The notes: a model not told the origin generated them from the sequence alone. A stretch of 64,000 bases of DNA from DASZIT01 sp963770635 (GCA_963770635.1 CAVYQI010000007.1:186001-250000), one strand, 5' to 3'; counted from the stretch's first letter, positions 50,205-59,436 are shown. Numbers and translations are program-made.

Positions 50205-51014
50205 TCAGTTTCGCCCACGGAGCGTGGTTATGCAAGGGGCAATCAACACTGACCGTAGGCCACAGAGGAGGGTCCCGGCGGCGATGGCGGCCGTCTCCGC
50301 CCGCAGGACGTTGGGTCCCAGCCCCACCGTCGGCCATTCACCGTCGAGTTCGTCGCCGTCCCAACCCCCCTCGGGGCCGATGGCGACGACCGGGTGATCG
50401 AGCGATGGAGGAGGCCCTCCGGGATGGGCCAACGACGGCCGGCTACCGGTGAGGGCGGCCAGGTCACCCAGCGAGCAGACCGGACCGATGTGCGGGAGCC
50501 GGGTGCGGCGGCACTGGGCGGACGCCTCCCGGGCCACCCGGGCAAGGCGCTCCAGCGCCCGGGCCTCCCGCTCCCCTTCCCAGCGCACCACCGAGCGGCG
50601 GGTGGTGATGGGCACGATGCGGTCGACCCCCAGCTCGGTGAGCTTCTGCAGCACCCACTCGGGCCGATCGCCCTTCACCGGGGCGAAGGCCACCGTGAGG
50701 TGGGGTCCGGCCACCGGGGTCACCCGCACCGCTCCGTCGGGCTCCAGGATGGCGGACAGGTCTCGACGACGGGCATCCCCGCCGGCCACCGCCGAGGTCA
50801 CCCGGCACGGCACCCAGGAGCCCGATCCGTCCGAAGCCACCACCAGCTCGCCGGGCCGCAGCCGGAGCACGTCGACCAGATGATGGGCACTGTCGGCGTC
50901 GAGCCGGGGAGCGGCCGGGTCGGGCACGAACACCATGGCCGCCGCCGCCACCAGCACCGGATCGGGAGCCGTGGCCGACGGTCCGGTCGGACCGCCCACC
51001 AGGTGTTCTGGCAT
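50205..51014 (-). CDS. rsmE: 16S rRNA (uracil-1498-N3)-methyltransferase
   Basis: RsmE methylates U1498 of 16S rRNA. The 269-residue SPOUT-class protein has the PUA-like N-terminus (HHLVDVLRLRPGELVVASDG) and the knotted SAM-binding motifs VVAIGPEGGWDGDE and GLGPNVLRAETAAIAAGTLL. The true start may be slightly downstream, since the first 25 residues are unconserved. It follows dnaJ by two bases and precedes the bldD-like gene, the conserved actinobacterial order hrcA-dnaJ-rsmE. Confidence 0.94.
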   Translation of the reverse strand: MPEHLVGGPTGPSATAPDPVLVAAAAMVFVPDPAAPRLDADSAHHLVDVLRLRPGELVVASDGSGSWVPCRVTSAVAGGDARRRDLSAILEPDGAVRVTPVAGPHLTVAFAPVKGDRPEWVLQKLTELGVDRIVPITTRRSVVRWEGEREARALERLARVAREASAQCRRTRLPHIGPVCSLGDLAALTGSRPSLAHPGGPPPSLDHPVVAIGPEGGWDGDELDGEWPTVGLGPNVLRAETAAIAAGTLLCGLRSVLIAPCITTLRGRN

Positions 51015-51016
51015 GT

Positions 51017-52168
51017 TCAGCTGAGGGCCGACCGCAGCTTGGAGAAGATGCCCTCTCCCTGAGGGGCGGCTCCCACCGTCTCGTCCCGGGACGCGGCCAG
51101 GGTGGCCAGCAGCTCTCGCTGCTCGTCGGTGAGCTCGGTCGGCGTCTCCACTACCACGTGCACGAAGAGGTCACCCCGTCCCCGGCCACGGAGCCTCGGG
51201 ATCCCGAACCCCTTGAGCTGGACCACCGCGCCGGTCTGGGTCCCCGGGGCGATGGTGATGTTCTGCGGCTCGTCCAGCGTGTCGAATTCGATCACCGTCC
51301 CCAAGGCGGCCTGGGTCATGGCCACCTGCACCGAGGCATGGACGTCGGCGCCGGAGCGCTCGAAGACGGGATCGGGCTCGACGGACAGATGGACGAACAG
51401 CGAGCCGTTGGGACCGCCCCGGAACCCGGCCGGGCCGTGGCCCGACAGTCGCAGCGTGGTCCCGTCGTCGACCCCGGAGGGGATGTCGACCTCCAGCGTC
51501 CGCTCCTCCTCGTGGCGACCGTCACCACCGCAGACCTCGCAGGGGCTGGCGATGGCTTGGCCGGTTCCCTGGCAGCGAACGCACGGCACCGCGGTCACCA
51601 CCTGGCCGAGGATCGACTGACGGACCCGCCGGAGCTCCCCGGCGCCCTGGCAATCGGGGCAACGGATGGATGAGGTCCCCGGACGGGCACCGGTCCCCTC
51701 ACAGGTGTCGCAGTGGACCGGCGCCTTCACCGTCACCTCCCGGTGGATGCCGAAGACGGCTTCCCGGAAGGTGAGTCGGAGCACGATCTCGGCATCGGGC
51801 CCGGGCATCGGCCCCGAGCGGCGGCCGCGGCCGCCGGTGGTGGCACCGCCCATCCCGTTGAAGAAGGCATCGAAGAGATCGCCCAAGCCCCCGCCGAACG
51901 GGTCGCCCTGTCCCCCACCGAAGCCGCCTCCGGCGGCGGGCCCGAACACCCCGGCGGCGCCGTAACGGTCGTACTGGGCGCGCCGTTCGGGATCGCGCAG
52001 GACCTCATAGGCCAGGCTGACCTCCTTGAAGCGGTCCTCGGTCATCTCCTCGCCATGGTTGGCGTCGGGATGGTGCTCCCGGGCTTTCTGCCGATACGCC
52101 CGTTTGAGTTCCTCCTCGGTGGCGTTGCGCCCGACCCCGAGGATCTCGTAGAGATCGGTCTCGGTCAT
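51017..52168 (-). CDS. dnaJ: Chaperone protein DnaJ
   Basis: Co-chaperone that stimulates DnaK ATPase. The 383-residue protein has the J-domain (YEILGVGRNATEEELKRAYR, HPD in REHHPDANHG), a Gly/Phe-rich stretch (FGPAAGGGFGGGQGDPFGGG), four CxxCxGxG zinc repeats (CDTCEGTG, CPDCQGAG, CVRCQGTG, CEVCGGDG) and the C-terminal substrate-binding domain. All elements are complete. Its ATG overlaps the hrcA stop, so it is expected to be under HrcA/CIRCE control. Confidence 0.96.
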   Translation of the reverse strand: MTETDLYEILGVGRNATEEELKRAYRQKAREHHPDANHGEEMTEDRFKEVSLAYEVLRDPERRAQYDRYGAAGVFGPAAGGGFGGGQGDPFGGGLGDLFDAFFNGMGGATTGGRGRRSGPMPGPDAEIVLRLTFREAVFGIHREVTVKAPVHCDTCEGTGARPGTSSIRCPDCQGAGELRRVRQSILGQVVTAVPCVRCQGTGQAIASPCEVCGGDGRHEEERTLEVDIPSGVDDGTTLRLSGHGPAGFRGGPNGSLFVHLSVEPDPVFERSGADVHASVQVAMTQAALGTVIEFDTLDEPQNITIAPGTQTGAVVQLKGFGIPRLRGRGRGDLFVHVVVETPTELTDEQRELLATLAASRDETVGAAPQGEGIFSKLRSALS

Positions 52169-53229
52169 GGCCGGGCCTCGCTGAGGGTCTGACCCAGGCG
52201 GTTGCCGACCACCCGGGCCACGGCCAGGGCCTGGGGATAGTTCATCCGGGTCGGGCCGAGCAGGCCGACCGTGCCGGTGATCTCACCATCCACCCACACC
52301 GGCATGACCACCACCGCACACGACGCCAGCGGCTCGACGCCGTGCTCGGCGCCGATCGCCACCGACAGACCCTGGTCGAGGACGTCACGGAGCAGGGTGA
52401 CCACCACGAGCTGTTGCTCGAGGATGGTCAACACCGATCGCACCGTTTCGACCGCGTCGAAGGCGGCGGCCATGTGCGAGGACCCACCCACGAACAGCTG
52501 CTCGCCGACTTCGGCCGAACCCAGGCGGCGGAGGCCTTCGACACCGACGGCGGTCACCGCGTCGGTGACGGGATCACCGGTGCTCGCGAGACCGGTGTCG
52601 ATCTGGGACAGCGCCCGACCCAGGGAATGGGCGGCGAGATGGCGGCCGGCGTCGGCCAAGCGGGCCTCATCGACATCCTCGGGCAGATCGATGGATTGCT
52701 TCTGCACCGCGCCATCGGCCAGCACCACCACCAGCAGCGCCAACCGTGGACCGAGGCCGACCAGCTGCACCGATCGCACGGTGGCCGACTCGTGGGACGG
52801 TCCCACCACCATGGCGGTGCAGTCGGTGAGATCCGACAGCAGCCCGGATGTCCGCTCGAGCATCGACTCGATCTCCCCGTGGGCGTGATCGAAGAACTGC
52901 CGGACCCGCTGGCGGCCCGCCGGGTCGAGGGCACCGGGGCCGACCAGATGGTCGACGAAGAACCGGTACCCCTTGTCGGTCGGGATCCGGCCGGCGCTGG
53001 TATGGGGTTGGGCCAGGTACCCCTCCCGCTCGAGGGTGGCCATGTCCGCCCGGATGGTGGCCGAGGAGACGTTGACCCCGGGGGCGTCCATCAGGTGCTG
53101 GGAACCCACCGGTTGGGCGGAACCGATGTACTCGCTGACCACCGCGTTGAGAATGGCCGACTTCCTGACGTCGAGAGCCGAGGGGTCGTGTCCGGCCCCT
53201 TCGTGTCGGCTGTCGTCGGTGGTGTGCAT
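52165..53229 (-). CDS. hrcA: Heat-inducible transcription repressor HrcA
   Basis: HrcA binds CIRCE operators and represses class I heat-shock genes, with GroEL as co-factor. The 354-residue protein starts with a winged helix (LNAVVSEYIGSAQPVGSQHL, NVSSATIRADMATLEREGYL), followed by LAQPHTSAGRIPTDKGYRFF and the long C-terminal GAF-like domain (VNYPQALAVARV is replaced here by MNYPQALAVARVVGNRL). ATG 53229 lies 71 bases downstream of a CIRCE element, so the gene is autoregulated. It forms an operon with dnaJ and probably rsmE. Confidence 0.95.
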   Translation of the reverse strand: MHTTDDSRHEGAGHDPSALDVRKSAILNAVVSEYIGSAQPVGSQHLMDAPGVNVSSATIRADMATLEREGYLAQPHTSAGRIPTDKGYRFFVDHLVGPGALDPAGRQRVRQFFDHAHGEIESMLERTSGLLSDLTDCTAMVVGPSHESATVRSVQLVGLGPRLALLVVVLADGAVQKQSIDLPEDVDEARLADAGRHLAAHSLGRALSQIDTGLASTGDPVTDAVTAVGVEGLRRLGSAEVGEQLFVGGSSHMAAAFDAVETVRSVLTILEQQLVVVTLLRDVLDQGLSVAIGAEHGVEPLASCAVVVMPVWVDGEITGTVGLLGPTRMNYPQALAVARVVGNRLGQTLSEARP

Positions 53230-53299
53230 GGCTTCGGTTCGTGCCTCGTGAGAGCCCTTCCGGCGGCCAGGTGCCGCCGATCCTCGGGCTGTCGGCCCG

Positions 53300-53326
53300 T
53301 TGGCACTCCATTGTACTGAGTGCTGA
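53300..53326. promoter_or_regulatory. CIRCE operator
   Basis: TTGGCACTC, nine bases, GAGTGCTGA matches the CIRCE consensus TTAGCACTC-N9-GAGTGCTAA with one mismatch in each arm. It sits 71 bases before the hrcA start, in the 131-base gap between the dtxR-type gene and hrcA. It should make hrcA-dnaJ heat-inducible through HrcA. Confidence 0.92.
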
Positions 53327-53360
53327 CCAGGCTGCGGCGGCTGCCGGGCGGAGTGCCTGG

Positions 53361-54020
53361 TCAGACCGCAGCCACGAACAGTTGGTGGGTGATGGCCGGG
53401 CCGAGGGCGATGGTCGAGTTCCCGACCACCAGGGTCAGGGTGCCGTCAGGCGCTTTGGCCTGGATGGTGGCGGTCGCCCCCGGCGTCAGCCCGTGCTCAC
53501 CGAGATAGGACAGCGAGGCCGAGTCGTGCTCCACACTCTCGGTGATCCGCTCGAGGCGCACCCGGTCACCGGGCCGGGAATCGGCCAATCGGTGCTGGGC
53601 GGGCCCGGTGGGCGCCATCCCCGGGATCGGATTGCCGTGGGGACAGGTGGTCGGGTTCCCCAACAGGACGACCAGGCGTTCCTCCACCTCGTCGGAGATC
53701 ACGTGCTCCCAGCGGCCGGCCTCCAGATGGGCCTTTTCCCAGTCCAGCCCGATGATGTCGACCAGGAGCCGCTCCGCCAACCGGTGCTTGCGCACCACCC
53801 CTTCGGCCAGGATGGCGCCCTTGGCCGTCATGGAGATCTGCCGTGCGCTGCGCACGATGAGGTCATCCGCCTCCAGGCGATCGAGCATTTCCGATACCGA
53901 GGGGGCGGCCTTGTCGAGCCGTTCGGCGAGGCGCGCCTGGATGACCGGGATGCCCTCCTCTTCCAAGGAGAAGATCGCCTCGAGGTACTCCTCGACCGGC
54001 GGATGAAATCGGTCGAGCAT
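53361..54020 (-). CDS. DtxR/IdeR-family metal-dependent repressor
   Basis: The 219-residue regulator has an N-terminal winged helix (VEEYLEAIFSLEEEGIPVIQ, AERLDKAAPSVSEMLDRLEA), a metal-binding dimerisation domain (KHRLAERLLVDIIGLDWEKA, HLEAGRWEHVISDEVEERLV, with NPTTCPHGNPIPG) and a C-terminal SH3-like domain. Whether iron or manganese is the co-repressor cannot be decided from sequence alone. The CPHG with Cys and the Glu/His residues are the usual IdeR/DtxR ligands, which favours iron. Confidence 0.92.
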   Translation of the reverse strand: MLDRFHPPVEEYLEAIFSLEEEGIPVIQARLAERLDKAAPSVSEMLDRLEADDLIVRSARQISMTAKGAILAEGVVRKHRLAERLLVDIIGLDWEKAHLEAGRWEHVISDEVEERLVVLLGNPTTCPHGNPIPGMAPTGPAQHRLADSRPGDRVRLERITESVEHDSASLSYLGEHGLTPGATATIQAKAPDGTLTLVVGNSTIALGPAITHQLFVAAV

Positions 54021-54082
54021 GGAAATGATCCTACGGCACCGCCGAAGCCGATGGTTCGGCCAGCGGAACTACCGTGGTAGGC

Positions 54083-54451
54083 GTGGCTGACATCTTCGGG
54101 GACGACGAGACGCCAACCGGCGACAGCCACGAAGCCGACGGGGTGGATGAGGCGGTGACCGGGGAGGTCGAGACGGCCGGCGACGAACCGACCGATGCCG
54201 GCCCGACCCGCTTCGAGAAGGTGAGGCGGTCGAGCGCCGGGGTGATCATGACCGGCATCGCCCTCGGCCTCCAGGATGCCCTCCAGCTGCCGAAGAAGGA
54301 GCCGGCCTTCGTCATCAAGGCCACCGGGGAGCCCGACGGGGACCAGGGCCCGATCGACCTGCAGTTCGACCCCGACGATCCGTCGAACACGGTGGCGGTG
54401 ATCCGCCCCTGGCTGGCCGACGGTCAGAAGAAGGAAGCCCCGCCGAGGTAG
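54083..54451 (+). CDS. Small acidic protein of unknown function
   Basis: A 122-residue protein from GTG 54083 (GTG 54074 is also possible). The first 50 residues are very acidic (DDETPTGDSHEADGVDEA). The middle has a short hydrophobic region (SSAGVIMTGIALGLQDALQL), and the C-terminus contains DLQFDPDDPSNTVAVIRPWL. No family name can be given, but similar small proteins next to lepA are seen in actinobacteria. It is convergent with lepA and divergent from the DtxR gene. Confidence 0.75.
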   Translation: MADIFGDDETPTGDSHEADGVDEAVTGEVETAGDEPTDAGPTRFEKVRRSSAGVIMTGIALGLQDALQLPKKEPAFVIKATGEPDGDQGPIDLQFDPDDPSNTVAVIRPWLADGQKKEAPPR

Positions 54452-54459
54452 CCGGGGGC

Positions 54460-56247
54460 TCAGTCCTCGAGCCGCAGGGCGGACACGAACGCCTCTTGGG
54501 GGACCTCGACCCGGCCGATGCTCTTCATCTTCTTCTTCCCCTCCTTCTGCTTTTCGAGAAGCTTCCGCTTGCGGGTGATGTCGCCGCCGTAGCACTTGGC
54601 CAGCACGTCCTTGCGACGGGCCTTGACCGTCTCCCGGGCCAGGACCCGGCCACCGATGGCGGCCTGGATGGGCACGTCGAACATCTGGCGCGGGATCAGC
54701 TCCCGCAGTTTCTCCGTCATCCGCCGGCCGTAGAAGTCGGCCTGGGATCGGTGGACGATGGTGGAGAAGGCGTCCACCGGGGTGTGGTTGATCAGCAGGT
54801 CGACCTTGACCAGATCGGCGGTGGCGTAGCCCTCGGGCTCGTAGTCGAGGCTGGCGTACCCCTTGGTCCGGCTCTTGAGCTGGTCGAAGAAGTTCACCAC
54901 CACTTCGGCCAGGGGAATGGTGTAGACGAACTCGACCCGTTCCGGCGACAGGAACTCCATCCGGGTCATCTCCGCCCGCTTCCCCTGGCACAGCTCCATC
55001 ACCGTCCCGGTGTACTCGGCCGGGGTAAGGATGGTGGCCCGCAACATCGGCTCGTCCACGTGGTCGAGGTGGGTCGGTTCGGGAAGGTCGCTCGGGTTGT
55101 CCACCTCCACTTTGGTGCCATCGGCCAGGTAGGCCTCGTAGGCCACCGACGGGGCGGTGGCGATGAGGGACAGGTCGAACTCGCGCTCGAGCCGCTCGCG
55201 AACGATCTCCATGTGCAGGAGCCCGAGGAACCCGCACCGGAAGCCGAACCCGAGGGCGCGGGATGACTCGGGCTCGTAGGTGAAGCTGGCGTCGTTGAGC
55301 CGGAGCTTCTCCAGCGCGTCGCGGAGGTCGGGGAGCTCATCCCCGTCGATCGGGAACAGTCCGCAGAACACCATGGGGTTGGGGTCCCGGTATCCGGCCA
55401 GGGCAGCGGTGGCAGGGTGGGAGGCGGTGGTGACCGTCTCCCCCGAGCGGGCGCCGCCCACGTTCTTGATGCCGGCGATGAGGTAGCCGACCTCACCCGG
55501 GCCGAGGTCGTCGACCGGGACGGTGACCGGCGTCCTCACCCCGATCTCCTCGATCTCGTGATTGGAGGCGGCGTTGATGAATCGAAGCTTGGCCGTCGAG
55601 CGCAGCGTGCCCTGCATGACCCGGATGGAGCTGACCACCCCCCGGTACTGGTCGTAGGACGAGTCGAAGATCAGCGCCTGGAGGGGAGCGTCGGGGTCCC
55701 CGGTGGGTGCGGGGATGCGCTCGACGATGGCATCCAGCAGCTCCGGTACCCCTTCCCCGGTCTTGGCGGAGATCTGGAGGATGGTGGACGCTTCGATCCC
55801 CAGAACGTTCTCGATCTCGGCGGCGGACCGCTCCGGGTCGGCGGCGGGAAGGTCGATCTTGTTGAGGACGGCCACCATCTCGAGGTCGTGCTCGAGAGCC
55901 TGGTAGGAGTTGGCCAGGGTCTGGGCCTGGATGCCCTGGGAGGCGTCCACCAGCAGTACCGCCCCCTCACAGGCCGCCAGCGAGCGGCTCACCTCGTACC
56001 CGAAGTCCACGTGACCGGGGGTATCGATGAGATGGAGGGTGTGGTCCTTCCACTGCACCCGGACGTTCTGGGCCTTGATGGTGATCCCGCGCTCCCGCTC
56101 GATGTCCATCGAGTCGAGGTACTGCTCCCGCATGAGGCGGGGGTCGACCGCCCCGGTGAGCTCGAGAATGCGGTCGGACAGGGTCGACTTGCCGTGGTCG
56201 ACGTGGCTGATGATGGAGAAGTTTCGAATGCGGTCGACGGGAAGCAC
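54460..56247 (-). CDS. lepA: Elongation factor 4 (LepA)
   Basis: LepA is a ribosome-associated GTPase that acts in initiation and in translation recovery. The 595-residue protein has G1 HVDHGKSTLSDRILE, G3 DTPGHVDFGYEVSRSL, G4 NKIDLP, and the LepA C-terminal part (LINHTPVDAFSTIVHRSQAD; GRRMTEKLRELIPRQMFDVP; CYGGDITRKRKLLEKQKEGK). It is divergent from rpsT, which starts 162 bases away, the usual actinobacterial neighbour. Confidence 0.97.
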   Translation of the reverse strand: MLPVDRIRNFSIISHVDHGKSTLSDRILELTGAVDPRLMREQYLDSMDIERERGITIKAQNVRVQWKDHTLHLIDTPGHVDFGYEVSRSLAACEGAVLLVDASQGIQAQTLANSYQALEHDLEMVAVLNKIDLPAADPERSAAEIENVLGIEASTILQISAKTGEGVPELLDAIVERIPAPTGDPDAPLQALIFDSSYDQYRGVVSSIRVMQGTLRSTAKLRFINAASNHEIEEIGVRTPVTVPVDDLGPGEVGYLIAGIKNVGGARSGETVTTASHPATAALAGYRDPNPMVFCGLFPIDGDELPDLRDALEKLRLNDASFTYEPESSRALGFGFRCGFLGLLHMEIVRERLEREFDLSLIATAPSVAYEAYLADGTKVEVDNPSDLPEPTHLDHVDEPMLRATILTPAEYTGTVMELCQGKRAEMTRMEFLSPERVEFVYTIPLAEVVVNFFDQLKSRTKGYASLDYEPEGYATADLVKVDLLINHTPVDAFSTIVHRSQADFYGRRMTEKLRELIPRQMFDVPIQAAIGGRVLARETVKARRKDVLAKCYGGDITRKRKLLEKQKEGKKKMKSIGRVEVPQEAFVSALRLED

Positions 56248-56408
56248 GGGGTAGCCAGCGTATCGTTGGCGGCGGGGATGGCTCCCACCGGCGGGCGACT
56301 GCTAGTCTTGTCTGTCTCCCCTGGACGTCCATCGGGTGCCCGGGAGCCGATCTTCAACCGGTTGGCGGCGCCGCCGGGCCGATACTCCGAGGACGATAAG
56401 GATCATTA

Positions 56409-56681
56409 GTGGCAAACATCCGCAGCCAGATCAAGCGCAACCGACAGACGGTAAAGCGTCAGGCCCGCAACAAGGCGGTCCGCTCCGAGTTGCGCACCCG
56501 CACCAAGACGGCCATCGCCGCGGTCGACGAGGGTGCCGAGGACGTCGAGGAAGCGCTCCGTTTGGCCATCAAGCGGATCGACAAGGCCGCCGCCAAGGGC
56601 GTCATCCACAAGAACCAGGCCGCCAACCGCAAGTCCCGGCTGATGAGGCGGGCGGCGGCACAGGAGACCACCGACGCCTGA
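56409..56681 (+). CDS. rpsT: 30S ribosomal protein S20
   Basis: The 90-residue basic protein begins ANIRSQIKRNRQTVKRQARN, has AVRSELRTRTKTAIAA-type helices and ends with the KGVIHKNQAANRKSRLMRRA block, the typical S20 signature for binding 16S rRNA. GTG 56409 is the start. It is divergent from lepA and convergent with the repeat protein at 56724. Confidence 0.97.
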   Translation: MANIRSQIKRNRQTVKRQARNKAVRSELRTRTKTAIAAVDEGAEDVEEALRLAIKRIDKAAAKGVIHKNQAANRKSRLMRRAAAQETTDA

Positions 56682-56723
56682 CCCTCGTCTCCGGTGCGCC
56701 GGGCTGACGATTCGACTGCCCGG

Positions 56724-57626
56724 TTACGGTGTCCAGATGGCTCCGACAATCGGTTGGGCCAGGTGGATATTGCCCAGGCTGCCATGGAACGGCGCATCCC
56801 CGAAGGTGAACACTCCCCCATCGGACCCGATCAGCCAGTAGCCCTTTCCGCTGGGCGTCGGCACCAGGGCGACAATGTCGTTGACCGACAGGTGGTAACC
56901 CGGGAGGCCGCCATAGGCGGGAGCGTCGCCGTAGTTGAAGACACTTCCGTTTTGCTCCGCCACCCAGAGTCCCCGGCCATCGGAAGTGGCGACGATGCCG
57001 ACCACCGGGCTCGAGCCCGGTGGTGGTCGGCCAAAGAACGGGGCGTCGCCAAGGGCGAAGATTCCACCATCCGACCCCGCCAGCCAATACCCCTTGTTGT
57101 CGGCGGTAGCTGCGATCCCGACGATATCCGTCACGTGAATGCCGAGGCCGGGCAATGATCCCTCGAACTGGGCGCCGGCAATGGTGAACACCCCGCCGTC
57201 GGCACCGGCCAGGAGGCCACCAACCCCTTGCCCCCCTTCCTCGGTGATGGCGACTCCGACGAGGTCGGTGGCGCCGATCCCGTTCTGGGCCGCGGAACCC
57301 CTGAAGGGATAGTCCCCGAAGGCGAACGCCCCACCGTCGTAGCCGAGAAGGCCGTAGCCTCGGTAGTCGGGCGATGGGAGCATCGTTCTGATGTCGTTCA
57401 CTCTGACACCCAGCGCCGGCAGCGAGCCTTCGTAAGCTGCGTCCCCGAAGGTGAACACCCCGCCGTCGGCCCCGACCAGGTCGTAGCCGCCCGGGGGCTG
57501 GACGTGAGGGGCTACCGCCCCGGCGGGAGACCGCGTCGCCAGGCCCAGGGCCCCCACCGAGAGGACCGTCGCCAGAGCCAGCACCGCCGCACCGCCTCTG
57601 GCCCTTCGTGATCTGAACAGGCGCAT
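56724..57626 (-). CDS. Secreted protein made only of 40-42-residue repeats
   Basis: ATG 57626 has GGGAGG just upstream. A signal peptide (AVLALATVLSVGALGLATRS) is followed by about six or seven diverged copies of the repeat (GGYDLVGADGGVFTFGDAAY; KGYWLIGSDGGVFTFGDAPF; GSLGNIHLAQPIVG). There is no catalytic domain; the protein ends with the last repeat. The repeats differ at DNA level, unlike those of the NodB protein. A repeat count of six to seven fits a beta-propeller-like closed fold. It may be the free binding or scaffold form of the module found on the GH16, NlpC/P60 and NodB enzymes. Confidence 0.9.
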   Translation of the reverse strand: MRLFRSRRARGGAAVLALATVLSVGALGLATRSPAGAVAPHVQPPGGYDLVGADGGVFTFGDAAYEGSLPALGVRVNDIRTMLPSPDYRGYGLLGYDGGAFAFGDYPFRGSAAQNGIGATDLVGVAITEEGGQGVGGLLAGADGGVFTIAGAQFEGSLPGLGIHVTDIVGIAATADNKGYWLAGSDGGIFALGDAPFFGRPPPGSSPVVGIVATSDGRGLWVAEQNGSVFNYGDAPAYGGLPGYHLSVNDIVALVPTPSGKGYWLIGSDGGVFTFGDAPFHGSLGNIHLAQPIVGAIWTP

Positions 57627-57747
57627 AGTCCTCCCGGGTCGTCCCATGGCCGCGTTCGGGCCATACAGGGAACGCCGGTCGGGATGGATTCTTGCGCTCC
57701 CGGGGCTGCTCAGGGGTGTGTGGGGCACCGGACAGGCTGGGATTGCC

Positions 57748-58518
57748 TTAGGTGGTGGCGCTCAATGTCTCATCGTTCACCTTGGCGATTCCGAACACCG
57801 CGCCCTGGGAATCGGCGACCACCGCGCCCCGACCGAAGTCCATATCGTTGGGCGGCATCAGGACCGATCCACCCAGGTCGGTGGTGGTGGCGGCCGACCT
57901 GTCGCAATCGTCGACGGCAAACCACACCGACCAGGCCGGGAACTCGCCCTCACCCGCCGGGTGAGCGCCGCAGACCATCTTGTCGTCCACGCTGAAGGCG
58001 AGGCCGTTGCCGTCGGGTGCCGAAACGCCCCAGCCGAAGACCGAGGTGTAGAAGTCCCGGGCTGTGTCCAGATCGGTGGTGGCCAGCTCATTCCAGGTGA
58101 AGGTCCCGTGCTCGTTGACGAGGGTGGCGCCGATGTGCTCACCCGGTTGCCAGATGGAGATGAACGACCCGACCGGGTCCTGGATCACCCCCATCCGCCC
58201 GGCGTCGAACACGTCCATCGGGCCCATCACCACGCTCCCACCACCGGCCGCGGCCCGGTCCAGCGCGGCATCAGCGTCGTCGACGGTCACGTACACCGAC
58301 CAGTACGGCGGCACCTCGGGATTCATCTGCGGGCCAAGCCCGGCCACATTCTTGCCCCGGAGGGTGAACATGCCGTAACCACCCGCCTCGGGGCGGGGAT
58401 CCATCTCTGCCGTCCAACCGAACAGCCCGCCGTAGAAGGCTCCGGCCGCCGCGGCATCAGGGCTGCCGAGGTCGACCCACGAGGGGGTTCCGGGAAGGTA
58501 CGAGGTCTTCTCGGCCAT
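57748..58518 (-). CDS. Two-domain VOC (glyoxalase-fold) protein
   Basis: The 256-residue protein has two VOC domains of about 120 residues. The first begins PGTPSWVDLGSPDAAAAGAF and YGGLFGWT, the second GTFTWNELATTDLDTARDFY and TSVFGWG. The conserved YGGLFGW and SVFGWG helices are typical of the family found in many actinobacteria. Such two-domain proteins are metal-dependent lyases, isomerases or resistance proteins, and several are only antibiotic- or ligand-binding. Substrate unknown. Confidence 0.9.
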   Translation of the reverse strand: MAEKTSYLPGTPSWVDLGSPDAAAAGAFYGGLFGWTAEMDPRPEAGGYGMFTLRGKNVAGLGPQMNPEVPPYWSVYVTVDDADAALDRAAAGGGSVVMGPMDVFDAGRMGVIQDPVGSFISIWQPGEHIGATLVNEHGTFTWNELATTDLDTARDFYTSVFGWGVSAPDGNGLAFSVDDKMVCGAHPAGEGEFPAWSVWFAVDDCDRSAATTTDLGGSVLMPPNDMDFGRGAVVADSQGAVFGIAKVNDETLSATT

Positions 58519-58643
58519 GGGGATCTCCTATCCGTCCCAGCTCAAGACGTGCGCCCTGCACGCCGGCCGCCAGGGAAAGCCGCGGCTGATCGAATCGTAG
58601 CCATCGACCTGGGTGAACGTCTCGTGAACGAGGGGGATACCGG

Positions 58644-59372
58644 TCAGCCGGGAAGGGGCTCCACCAACTCCGGGACATCGTTGCGGACGTTCCCGACCCG
58701 GAGGTCCACCGGATGGTGGTGCAAGGTTTCCAGCGGGGAGGCCCGCACCATCGCCTCGAGCTCATCCCGATCGTGATTGTCCGGATCCAGCCACGGGTCG
58801 AGCGCGGAGGCTTCGAGGATCACCGGCATCCGGTCGTGGATGGCCTCCATGTCCGGACCTGCGGCGGTAGTGATGATCGCGCAGGTGAGGATCGCCTTAC
58901 CGTCCCCGGTGTCGCCGTCGTCGTCCGGAGGGCACCACCACTCCCACAGCCCGGCCATGGTCATCGGTTGACTGTCGGCCCGATGGAAGAAGTAGGGCTG
59001 CCGGTTTTTCCCGACCCCGGGTCCCCATTCGTAGAACCCGTCGGCCAGCACCGCCACCCGACGGGAGAGAAACGCCGAACGGAACGCCGACCGATTGGCC
59101 AGAGTCTCACCCCGGGCGTTGAACATCCGGCTCCCGACCTTGGCATCCTTGGCCCGGGGTGGGATCAGTCCCCACCGGAACGGCTCGATGACCCGGGCCG
59201 GTTGGACGTCGGGGTCCGAACCCGGCCCGGCCGCCACGATCCCCAGTACCTGCTCGGTGGGAGGCACGTTGTAGACGGGGTGGCCGTCGGTGTCGATGCC
59301 CAGGGCCAGCTGGGCGTCGAAGATCCGGGACAGTCGGTCCGGATCCGTATACAGGGCGATGCGTCCGCACAT
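58644..59372 (-). CDS. SOS-response-associated peptidase (SRAP / HMCES family)
   Basis: SRAP proteins form a thiazolidine crosslink with abasic sites in single-stranded DNA and shield them. The catalytic Cys is residue 2 (MCGRIALYT), followed by the Asn-containing MFNARGETLANRSAFRSAFL, the Glu in VLADGFYEWG, and the active-site His in AIHDRMPVIL. The 242-residue length is normal. Initiator Met removal is needed to expose Cys2. No SOS box was identified. Confidence 0.94.
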   Translation of the reverse strand: MCGRIALYTDPDRLSRIFDAQLALGIDTDGHPVYNVPPTEQVLGIVAAGPGSDPDVQPARVIEPFRWGLIPPRAKDAKVGSRMFNARGETLANRSAFRSAFLSRRVAVLADGFYEWGPGVGKNRQPYFFHRADSQPMTMAGLWEWWCPPDDDGDTGDGKAILTCAIITTAAGPDMEAIHDRMPVILEASALDPWLDPDNHDRDELEAMVRASPLETLHHHPVDLRVGNVRNDVPELVEPLPG

Positions 59373-59436
59373 GGTGACCGGGAGACTACCGGTCGGCGAA
59401 CGGGAAGTGCCCCGGTGGATTCGGACCGGCTACGCC

